64,000 nt of DNA from Desulfobacterales bacterium. GTDB lineage: Bacteria; Desulfobacterota; Desulfobacteria; Desulfobacterales; JAAELO01. Where the stretch lies: contig JAAELO010000380.1 in the NCBI GenBank assembly GCA_024226555.1, positions 1-64,000 on the forward strand. The letters are read 5' to 3'. Below are positions 17,246-25,451 of the stretch, in pieces (within the stretch, counting starts at the first letter, position 1; each line of letters opens with the position of its first letter). A program made the position numbers and the translations under genes. The notes beneath the pieces were generated by a model. It saw only the letters and a program-made list of their open reading frames with translations. It searched no databases and was not told the DNA's origin.

Positions 17246-18184
17246 TCAATAACATAACATGGGCATTAAATTGTCTTCATCCTCATCTTCGAAAATTTCA
17301 TTCTGCCCTCTTGTCAGAACAGTTGTATCACTACAGTTATCTATTAGTTTTACTGCTTCAGCGCTTATATAATTTTTTTCAATATTCAATTGTTTCAATC
17401 CTTTTAATAAATCGCTTTTAATAAACTCATTAACTCCTTTTTCTGTTAATGTGCCGAGGGAAAGATCAATTACTTCAAGCTGATTTATAATAGATGCATC
17501 TTTTAAACTTTTCATAATCTCATTTGAAATATCACTTCCTCTGAAACCGAGGCGGGTTAATTTGGGAAATAAATCCTTAGTCATCAAATCTTCTATGTCC
17601 TCTATTCCCACTTCCCGTAAAGGCTGAATCCCACCCTGGGATTGGCTACTCCATGTTCCCAGATCAAGTTCAAGATGCTCTAACTCTGGTAGGCTTGATT
17701 TTGCTATATTTTTAATAATTCTCTGGTCAATAAATGTACCGGTTAATTTAAGTTTCTTAAGTTTTTTACTTTTAATTGGTTTCAGGATTAAATCCGCACT
17801 TCCAACTGTAATAAATGTTTCTAATTCAGGATATGCCTTGAATAAAGGGGTGTAGTCACAATGTATCACATCTTTTATAAAATAGTCAGTATCACCTGAT
17901 AGATCACCCATACATATATCTTTAAGCATGGGTAGTGATTTTTTATTTTCACATAAAAATGACACAATCTCTTTAGGAGATATTAAGTAATCATATGAAT
18001 ATCTATCTGTTCCATGCCAGCATCCAATTTTCACAGATGTTACCATAAGTGATTCTTCAGTTTTTATAAAATCAATAAGTTCTTTAATTATTACCTCTAA
18101 AGCAGGTTCAGTTAGATTTCCATTGTAGGCTATGAATTTTTTTTCAACCTTATTTTTTCCAGGCCAAAACCATACTTTATTCAT
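17246..18184 (-). CDS. STM4015-like leucine-rich-repeat protein
   Basis: A 312-residue cytoplasmic protein with irregular leucine-rich repeats from about residue 95 to 290 (for example LPELEHLELDLG, FPKLTRLGFRGSDIS, INQLEVIDLSLG, LKGLKQLNIEKNYIS). The N-terminal segment SVKIGCWHGTDRYSYDY and PELETFITVGS resemble the STM4015 family, an LRR family of unknown function. The C-terminus is acidic (EDEDEDN). AGGAG lies 7 nt before the ATG. It stands alone between two repeats. A protein-binding role is likely from the fold; no partner is evident. Confidence 0.75.
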   Translation of the reverse strand: MNKVWFWPGKNKVEKKFIAYNGNLTEPALEVIIKELIDFIKTEESLMVTSVKIGCWHGTDRYSYDYLISPKEIVSFLCENKKSLPMLKDICMGDLSGDTDYFIKDVIHCDYTPLFKAYPELETFITVGSADLILKPIKSKKLKKLKLTGTFIDQRIIKNIAKSSLPELEHLELDLGTWSSQSQGGIQPLREVGIEDIEDLMTKDLFPKLTRLGFRGSDISNEIMKSLKDASIINQLEVIDLSLGTLTEKGVNEFIKSDLLKGLKQLNIEKNYISAEAVKLIDNCSDTTVLTRGQNEIFEDEDEDNLMPMLCY

Positions 18185-18299
18185 GAGGGTATCTCCTTTG
18201 AATTTTTAAAAATAAAACAATTAACCCATTTTACAAGTTAAAATGCTTTCAACTTGTATAATGCAGGATAGAACCCGAAATAACTTCAGGTTCTATAGT

Positions 18300-18489
18300 G
18301 GGAATCTCTAATAATTAATATTTTGATTGAAATTCAACGTTTATAAAACTTTCAGTTTTATAAAATCTCTGCTTGAGAAAAAAATAACGAGTTGATTCGT
18401 TTATAAAAAGCTTTTATTTTATAAAGATAACAGTTCTTTTTTTCTTATAACACAGTAATTCGGTCAAAATACAGTTATTAGGGATTCCC
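18300..18489 (-). mobile_element. Long-form MITE copy (190 bp)
   Basis: Terminal repeats GGGAATCTCTAATAATT and CAGTTATTAGGGATTCCC. Flanking tetramers TAGT and TAAT differ at one position. The interior carries two extra palindromic blocks built on TTTATAAA, shared with the copies at 28184, 51733, 52757 and 57781. It ends 19 bases after the stop codon of the large fusion gene. Confidence 0.9.
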
Positions 18490-18508
18490 TAATGTTATTT
18501 AAAAAAAA

Positions 18509-21500
18509 CTATGCAACCTTATTACAACTGTTGCATTTTGACATGTGAAGTACTTCACTGTCCATATTTGGTCTTAACAAGTGATTTGGCTGGGATGCAA
18601 TTCCAAAATTATTGTTATATTTATTATAATTAAGTGCTTCTGTATAGGATTGAACTTTAGTATAGGTACTACAAGGATCAATAGTAGGATCGATGCAATC
18701 TCCATCCAGTACCAGTAGTGGGATACCTATTTCATTTAATGCTGAACGTAAATATCTGATCACTGTAATGTCTGACAGGGCACACCTTCCAAACATATGG
18801 TTATATAATATACAGCCATTTGCACGACTTTTTTGAAGTTGTTCAACAACTAATTTTATACGTGATTCCATATTTAGGAAACCTGCCTCCAGTATTTTTT
18901 TGGATAATGAAGTATAGGGATCATTAATGTCAAGGGGTGACCATTGCACAAAGTTTACTTCTTCCATAATAATTGGAGCATTACAGGTGTTTTCAATAAA
19001 ATTCATAAGATCAGTATTATAAAAAGGAGATAGATGCAGCCACATAATTCTGTGGGTATCATTAATATCTACTTTTCCTTCAAGCTTGTGTTTTTGTTCC
19101 AGCAGATCTACGTTTAGTTGATTCTGGATATCCACAAACTCTTTAGTACCCCATCCCTGTGATAGAATATTGGCAAAGTTAATTGCTGACTGACCTGCAA
19201 TAAGTGGAGGGCTTGTATATCTTAAATGATTGTTTTCTATTGATATTTCCCTCGCCTGATTGGAATATTCAAATGCTTCTTCCAGGCGATTCATATCCAT
19301 TTTTTGCCCAAGGCTCTTTTCCAGACAATGAATAGAGCGTTCTATATCTGCTGATAGATCTTCTACTGCGGAAGGTCCCATATCAATAGGAGTATTTAAA
19401 GAGTAAAATGAATCCTCTTTTCCGTTTGAAACAACAAGATCTCTTAAAATTCGTTCTCCCTGCTGGCAAGGTTGTGATGTTGATACACCGGCAGCTGGCT
19501 GGGGCAATTCCATCCCCTCAAGAACTCTTAAGAAAGAACATGTTTCAGCTCCGTATCCTTTGTACATAGCCTTATCGAGGGATTTTTTTATCTCCTTACG
19601 ATTTTGAGCTGCGAGTGCTGCTCTGGATTCAAGGGTAAATACTCTGCAATCAAGTGCATTTAAAATCTCAACTGGATAAAACAGGTTACGCCATACAAGA
19701 GGCTTATCTTTATTTCCAAAAAAATCTTTAATAACCATTTTACTTCGCATTGTTATTGATTTTTTTCTCAAATCCTCTTCTGAAAAAAATGGTTCATGTG
19801 ACACTTCAGATTTAATTTTTGAGTGTTCCTTTGCAAGAATTGCTGCACCATATGCTCCCATAACCTGATAGTTTTCCGGTACGATAATTTCATTACCTGT
19901 AATTTGGTGCAGGTAGTGAGCAACAACTTTATTTGCAGCAACTCCGCCCTGAAATAGTATTGTTCCCTTATAATTTGAGAAAACATCTCCTACCCCAGAC
20001 ATAACGGTTCTCGCCTGAGCCGCACATGCACCGCCAATTAGTTCTGAGAGAGGATATCTGTTTTTATACTTATTAATAGATGTTGCCGCAAATACAGCAC
20101 AAACTGATGAAAAATCCAGGGTGGAGTTATAATCTGCTACATTCTCCATATCTTCAACGGCAACTTCAAGTTTTGCCGCCACATTATCAAGGAAAGCACC
20201 TGTTCCAGCTGCGCAAATTCCACTCATCTTAGATTGCCATATTCCAAGCTTTGAATCATAAATCATGGATTTACTATCTTGTCCACCAACATCAAGTATT
20301 GCATTACAATCGGGATATAGATTTAAAGCTCCGGCAACATGCGCTGTAACTTCACTTACATGGGCGTCATAGGGAATATGATTCTTTGTCTCTTCAGTAA
20401 TTTGACTTCCGGTAACAATTATGTTCGCTACATTTTCCAATGATAAACTAATTTCAGAAAGGGCATTTGTAACAACATTTTTTAAACTACCCAGGGAACA
20501 AAGACCACATTTTTCACAATTTCCAGCACATTTTGCTGGTTTTCCTTTTCCAGGTTTTGATCGTTCATAGGTGGAGTGGCAGATGTCGCCCTGATCATTT
20601 AAAATGGCAGTTTTAATTGTAGTTGAGCCGGCGTCGATCCCCATAAAATAAAGGTCGCCTTCCCTGTGCTCAAAATCGCTTTTTTGGAATTTAACCTTGT
20701 TTTTTTTGCCTGTTGTAATATTGTTTTCTGATTCAAGGGTTTTACTAATTACTTCCTTGAGTTTACTAACAGCATTATTATCTACTTCAAAGTCTTTAGT
20801 ATAGTATTTTATTAAATCTGCCTGGTATTCATTATATATATAATTTGAGGCCTCTTTAATTGAACTATATTCCAAAAACATAAAAGGATTCAGATCAAGA
20901 TTAAATGTTTCATTTATTTCATTTGTAAATGCTGTCAGACCTATTGAGTCAAACCCCACATCCCCCATATCTGTATCTATTTCAATGTCAGCAATACTTA
21001 TTTTAAAGCACAGGCAGGCAACTCTAATTAACTCTTCACAAATATTACTTAGCAAGTACTCCTTCTTTTCCTCTTCATCCATTTTATGAAGAGATTTTCC
21101 CATTAGTTTTAATGAAGGAGTAGCATTAGAGTTCTTGTTAGTGATGTCATCTTCCATATAAAACCCATCAAACATGAACCTTTTTTTCTTCATAGATTCG
21201 ATCGGGATTTTTTTATATGATATTTCAAAATCTTTTACTTTGTTGTAGTAGGCTGTACGGGATGCCATCTCTTTAATAATATCCTGGAATAAGATCCTTA
21301 AATCACTTTCATCCATTCTCTGGTCTTTCTCTTTTTCAAGTGTTGATACAGCATCAAAATCCGGATGAATTATGGCGTATGTATGTTCTCCAATGAGTGG
21401 GTCAAGTTTGGGCATTACTATTATTTGAGAAATATATTCGCTTTTTAGCAGTTCTTTTTCTATATCCTCTGTATAAATATTTTTGCCACCCTTGTTGACA

Positions 21501-22882
21501 ACAATTTTTCTTATTCGTCCAGTAATATATATAAAACCTTTGTCATCTATTCTTGCGACATCACCTGTATGGAGCCATCCATCTTTATCTATGACAGAAT
21601 CTGTCAACTCCGGCTTTTTATAATAACCTTTCATCATACTCGGTCCCTTTACAAGGAGTTCTCCATTTCCTGTACTATCCGGATTATCAATTTTGACTTT
21701 AGCATTCATAATGACAGGACCAATTGAACCAGGGTTATTGTTATCAGGTTTGTTTGCGCTGACAATTGGGGTATATTCTGTTAAACCGTATCCCTGAAGA
21801 ACTGAAATACCTAACTCACCCATTCCATCAATAATTTTTTTATGCAGGGGAGCACCGCCCGATATTATAAATTTCAAATGATCAAATTTAATATCTTTTG
21901 CTTTTATTATTTTAAACAGATTTTCAACAAGTATCGGAACTGTTGCCATATAATCAATCTGTTCCTCTTTCAATGTACGAACAAAATCTTCCATTTGGAA
22001 TTCGGTTTGAATAACAACGTTACCATATGTAATGATTGGCATAAGAAATCCTGTAAGAACAGGATAGGTATGGTGATAAGGGACATTTGCAAGCCATTTA
22101 TCTCCCTGATTAAAATATTTTCCATTACATTCATAAAGATCGTATGAACCATATGCATTAGCCATTAATCCATTGTGTGTAAGCATGGCAAATGTTGATC
22201 CTTTTGCAAGAATCATTGCTGCCACATCATCTGGTTTTACTATGATTTTTGAAAAAAGATCATAACCTTTCTTAAGGAATTTCCGGCCAATGTTTTTCAT
22301 GGACCAATAAAGAACAAACTCATAGTCTTTAAATGGAACATCTTTTTTGATTTCTTCATTTTCAATAAACTCTATTTTATCGTTCAGGTGGGTTACTGGC
22401 GCGTTTTCTATAAAGTCTCCCTTGTATTCAAATCTCTTTTCATCTATATCAAAGCTGACAACTTTGGTTAATTTTACTAATTCATTTTTGATTCTGAAGA
22501 TATTATCGATATGAAAACCTGAAACAAATATTGTACGTAATCCACTTGCGTTAATCGCTTTTTTCAATTGCTCAGGTTGTAAAAAAATATCTAAAGGCAC
22601 TACAACAGCTCCCATGGAACATATAGCAAGGTATGTTATGGGCCACTCTGTTCTGTTTTCTGAAAGAATACCAACTCTATCGCCTTTTCTAACACCCATT
22701 TTTACAAGGGAAGTACTTATGGACTCAATTTCACTCTTAAGGTCTCCAAAAGTCAATCTTTGATGAATATCTCCAAACCTGAGGCTCATCGCTTCAAGAT
22801 CAAATTTTTCCTTTTTAATACCCCTAATCATATCGCTTATTGTTTCAAACCTGTCATCCATTTTTGAATCTTTGTTTTCCAA
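18509..22882 (-). CDS. Four-module fusion: acyl-AMP ligase / acyl carrier / dehydratase activase / 2-hydroxyacyl-CoA dehydratase subunit
   Basis: A 1457-residue protein, starting at a TTG (22882) with AGAGGTG 6 nt upstream. The frame extends to an ATG at 22942, but that lies in a repeat remnant without a ribosome site. Positions below count from that ATG. Residues 28-600 are an AMP-forming ligase with good late motifs (QGYGLTEYTP, LHTGDVARIDDKGFIYITGR), but the P-loop is shortened to AKGSTFAMLTH (247-256). Residues 630-705 are a carrier domain with GFDSIGL (phosphopantetheine serine 666). Residues 767-1040 are a BadF/BcrA/HgdC activase: GIDAGSTTIK, DVGGQDSK, and cluster cysteines 910 and 948. 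Residues 1085-1470 resemble the HGD-D/BcrB dehydratase-reductase subunit, with Cys 1135, 1387 and 1416. It may perform an ATP-driven radical dehydration or reduction on a carrier-bound acyl group. Confidence 0.88.
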   Translation of the reverse strand: MENKDSKMDDRFETISDMIRGIKKEKFDLEAMSLRFGDIHQRLTFGDLKSEIESISTSLVKMGVRKGDRVGILSENRTEWPITYLAICSMGAVVVPLDIFLQPEQLKKAINASGLRTIFVSGFHIDNIFRIKNELVKLTKVVSFDIDEKRFEYKGDFIENAPVTHLNDKIEFIENEEIKKDVPFKDYEFVLYWSMKNIGRKFLKKGYDLFSKIIVKPDDVAAMILAKGSTFAMLTHNGLMANAYGSYDLYECNGKYFNQGDKWLANVPYHHTYPVLTGFLMPIITYGNVVIQTEFQMEDFVRTLKEEQIDYMATVPILVENLFKIIKAKDIKFDHLKFIISGGAPLHKKIIDGMGELGISVLQGYGLTEYTPIVSANKPDNNNPGSIGPVIMNAKVKIDNPDSTGNGELLVKGPSMMKGYYKKPELTDSVIDKDGWLHTGDVARIDDKGFIYITGRIRKIVVNKGGKNIYTEDIEKELLKSEYISQIIVMPKLDPLIGEHTYAIIHPDFDAVSTLEKEKDQRMDESDLRILFQDIIKEMASRTAYYNKVKDFEISYKKIPIESMKKKRFMFDGFYMEDDITNKNSNATPSLKLMGKSLHKMDEEEKKEYLLSNICEELIRVACLCFKISIADIEIDTDMGDVGFDSIGLTAFTNEINETFNLDLNPFMFLEYSSIKEASNYIYNEYQADLIKYYTKDFEVDNNAVSKLKEVISKTLESENNITTGKKNKVKFQKSDFEHREGDLYFMGIDAGSTTIKTAILNDQGDICHSTYERSKPGKGKPAKCAGNCEKCGLCSLGSLKNVVTNALSEISLSLENVANIIVTGSQITEETKNHIPYDAHVSEVTAHVAGALNLYPDCNAILDVGGQDSKSMIYDSKLGIWQSKMSGICAAGTGAFLDNVAAKLEVAVEDMENVADYNSTLDFSSVCAVFAATSINKYKNRYPLSELIGGACAAQARTVMSGVGDVFSNYKGTILFQGGVAANKVVAHYLHQITGNEIIVPENYQVMGAYGAAILAKEHSKIKSEVSHEPFFSEEDLRKKSITMRSKMVIKDFFGNKDKPLVWRNLFYPVEILNALDCRVFTLESRAALAAQNRKEIKKSLDKAMYKGYGAETCSFLRVLEGMELPQPAAGVSTSQPCQQGERILRDLVVSNGKEDSFYSLNTPIDMGPSAVEDLSADIERSIHCLEKSLGQKMDMNRLEEAFEYSNQAREISIENNHLRYTSPPLIAGQSAINFANILSQGWGTKEFVDIQNQLNVDLLEQKHKLEGKVDINDTHRIMWLHLSPFYNTDLMNFIENTCNAPIIMEEVNFVQWSPLDINDPYTSLSKKILEAGFLNMESRIKLVVEQLQKSRANGCILYNHMFGRCALSDITVIRYLRSALNEIGIPLLVLDGDCIDPTIDPCSTYTKVQSYTEALNYNKYNNNFGIASQPNHLLRPNMDSEVLHMSKCNSCNKVA

Positions 22883-22895
22883 TGTATACACCTCT
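22880..22895 (-). promoter_or_regulatory. Ribosome site deciding a TTG start
   Basis: On the minus strand AGAGGTG, then TATACA, then TTG. The good spacing argues for initiation at the TTG rather than at the ATG 60 bases upstream (22942) or the ATG 21 bases downstream. Confidence 0.7.
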
Positions 22896-22918
22896 ATTGA
22901 TAAAAAATTATTTATGGC

Positions 22919-22958
22919 ACCCTCTAATAATTTAAAGATCATTAATTAGAGGTCGCCC
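22919..22958. mobile_element. Minimal MITE remnant (terminal repeats only)
   Basis: CCTCTAATAATT and AATTAGAGG face each other across about 11 bases, flanked by CACC and TCGCCC. This looks like a copy collapsed to its two ends. It supplies a spurious upstream ATG to the fusion gene. Confidence 0.5.
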
Positions 22959-22959
22959 A

Positions 22960-23310
22960 TATATAGAAAAAATCTTCTGAAGATAATTGGATTGTCAAAA
23001 AGCCTGAAAACAGGATGGTTGATTTATAACAAGGAAAGTACGTGCAAAAACAGTTATAAAAAGAGGAGTGGGAATATAAATCTGCAATACCAATACTAAA
23101 ATGTATAAAAATCAAATCTAAAACCTGTTGGTAACCATCGAATAATACTTTTTTTCAACTATAATACTGATTATTAGGCTACTTGTTGTAAAAACTAATT
23201 TATAACAACCAGTGACAATCTTAATAATTACTTCATAATGTATCTCTCTATATATTCAGGTAATATCCATATTTTTCAAACCATCTTGAAAAACAGATAA
23301 CTACCAATGA
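22960..23310. other. Intergenic stretch without recognised features
   Basis: About 350 bases between the histidine kinase stop and the large fusion gene, both on the minus strand. No coding frame or convincing terminator was seen. It presumably holds the fusion gene promoter. Confidence 0.4.
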
Positions 23311-25119
23311 TTACATTTTTATTCTCTCGTTACATGGAACTTCAACATGAATACGTGTTCCAACTTTCTTCTTTGACTGAATTTTAAACATTCCCTTTAA
23401 CAAACCAACTCTTTCCTCAATACTAATCAGTCCCATCCGTTTTTCAGTAATCAACTCTTTTTTTCTACTACTCAAATCAAAACCCTTACCATTGTCTTCA
23501 ATTTGTAAAATAATATTAGGATATGATGATATAAGATTAACTTTCACAAGACTGGCATTAGCGTGTTTTTTGATATTATGAAGTGATTCCTGTACAACTC
23601 TGTAGATATTAATTTCAGTATCAAAATCCAGGCGCAATTTATCAAGTCCGCCAGAATAAAATTCTACCTCAATACTATTTGTATGTTGAAAATCCTTACA
23701 ATATTCTGAAACTGTTTTCACAATCCCCAGCTGATCTAGACTTGCCGGACGTAAATTATATGTTAGCTGCCTGATTGAATCTATCGATTCCTGACAGATC
23801 CTGGTCATTTTTTTAATCTTTTTTCTTAAACCCGGACCGATTCCAAAACTGAAACCAAAAAAGTTCTCACATATAATTTTAAGGGCTGAAAGATTCTGAG
23901 CTAAATCATCATGTAACTCCCTTGATATTCTCAGTCGTTCATCCTCCTGAACTTTTATTAAAAGGCGTGTTAAATCTTTGATATGCTTATCATTTTGCTT
24001 TTGTTCTGTAATATCTCTCATGATAGTTGAATAATAGATTTCATCAAATTCAAATTTCTGATGAGCCATTACAACCTGTGAAACGATGATATCAGATTTA
24101 TCTTTTGCCGTAAGAGTTCTCTCACCAGTCCATATACCATTGTGAGTTTCAGATGGGATCCCCTCATGTAGAGTCATGTCATCACCAGGAGAAAAGCCAA
24201 ACATCGCCCTTCCGGCTTGATTAAGATATTGAATTTTTCCATTGGCATCGTAAGTAAAAACAAAATCAGGGGTTGCTTCAATTATATCTATAAGTCTTGA
24301 ACGCTCTTCAACAACTTTCCTCTGTGTTATGTCTCTTATACTTGCAAGTATACTAACAGAGTTTTCATTTTCGCTAATAAGTGTTTGATTTATTTCAAGG
24401 TAAAAACGTTTTCCGGATTTGTGAATTCCTTCTATTTCGATCAAGGGTGGCCCTTCACCATTAAGAGCCCCTTGAAAAATAGTAAAAATATTTACCATGT
24501 CCACCGGATGAAAAATGTCCAACTCTGTAAATTTTTTTCCAATTAGATTGTCACTTGTATAGCCAAACAACTCTTCGACTTTTTTATTCGAAGCTCTTAT
24601 AACAGCATTATCATCGAGATAGACTATACCGTCATTTGCATTTTCAAAAAAGGTTTTGAATGATTCGGTTTTTTCCCGAAGTATTTTCTCCTGATATTTT
24701 CGTTCTGTGATATCCCGAATGATACTGACACTTTCTGTAACCCTGTCACCTCTTCGTATCAAACTTGAATTAACTTCTACAAATTTAGGATGTCCATCTT
24801 TGGAAATTGCTTTCAACTCAACCATTTTTGACGAATCATCTATCTGGATATCTTTTATATATTCAGATATTTTCCGAATATCTTCTTCTCTTAGTATATT
24901 TATTTCATGATAGGGCCTACCGACAATATCTTCTGATTTGTAACCAAATGTTTTTTCAAAACTCCGGTTTACATCTAAAATTTTACCTTTATAATCTGTA
25001 TGGACAATTGAATCACCAGCGTTTTCAAAAATCTGTTTATAACAGCTTTCAATCCTCTGAAATTCTATAGATTTATCATCAAATTCATCATATTCAAATT
25101 CATTCAACATATATCTCAT
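23311..25119 (-). CDS. Soluble PAS-domain histidine kinase (NarL-partner type)
   Basis: A 602-residue kinase with no membrane segment. Three PAS modules occupy roughly 20-140, 145-265 and 270-370; each is followed by a PAC-type ending (SIIRDITERK, SIRDITQRK, IMRDITEQK). A HisKA_3 domain (DERLRISRELHDDLAQNLSALK, phosphorylated His) follows near residue 400, then a HATPase_c domain with DNGKGFD and MGLISIEERV. HisKA_3 kinases usually pair with NarL/LuxR-type regulators, and none is encoded beside it, so it is an orphan here. The signal is probably a cytoplasmic redox or small-molecule cue; the ligand is unknown. GAGG precedes the ATG. Confidence 0.9.
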   Translation of the reverse strand: MRYMLNEFEYDEFDDKSIEFQRIESCYKQIFENAGDSIVHTDYKGKILDVNRSFEKTFGYKSEDIVGRPYHEINILREEDIRKISEYIKDIQIDDSSKMVELKAISKDGHPKFVEVNSSLIRRGDRVTESVSIIRDITERKYQEKILREKTESFKTFFENANDGIVYLDDNAVIRASNKKVEELFGYTSDNLIGKKFTELDIFHPVDMVNIFTIFQGALNGEGPPLIEIEGIHKSGKRFYLEINQTLISENENSVSILASIRDITQRKVVEERSRLIDIIEATPDFVFTYDANGKIQYLNQAGRAMFGFSPGDDMTLHEGIPSETHNGIWTGERTLTAKDKSDIIVSQVVMAHQKFEFDEIYYSTIMRDITEQKQNDKHIKDLTRLLIKVQEDERLRISRELHDDLAQNLSALKIICENFFGFSFGIGPGLRKKIKKMTRICQESIDSIRQLTYNLRPASLDQLGIVKTVSEYCKDFQHTNSIEVEFYSGGLDKLRLDFDTEINIYRVVQESLHNIKKHANASLVKVNLISSYPNIILQIEDNGKGFDLSSRKKELITEKRMGLISIEERVGLLKGMFKIQSKKKVGTRIHVEVPCNERIKM

Positions 25120-25418
25120 CGATACCTCGGTTATTTTACCAACAGGTCACAGCAAGTAATTTATGATACGTCGTATGCACTTAAAACATTTGTTCTGGTC
25201 TTATACAAATTTAATGTAATTATAACAAGATTTATTTTATAAACATATTCATCAGACGTGTCAAGGGGACATACCACCTTTAACAACAAAGACCGACATT
25301 CTTTTTTGTAAAGTTGCAGCAAGCCTTGGCATATAACCTTGTAGTTAATGTTATAATATTGAAAAACAGATAATTGAAAAAGACAATGTATTGATATATG
25401 GGTTAATATAATATGTGG

Positions 25419-25445
25419 TCAGGGTATAAATTTTTCATACCCTGA
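25419..25445 (-). terminator. Hairpin after the Amt-chemoreceptor gene
   Basis: TCAGGGTAT and ATACCCTGA form a 9-bp stem with a 9-nt loop just beyond the stop codon at 25452. The following sequence is only moderately U-rich, so termination efficiency is uncertain. Confidence 0.55.
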
Positions 25446-25451
25446 TCTACC

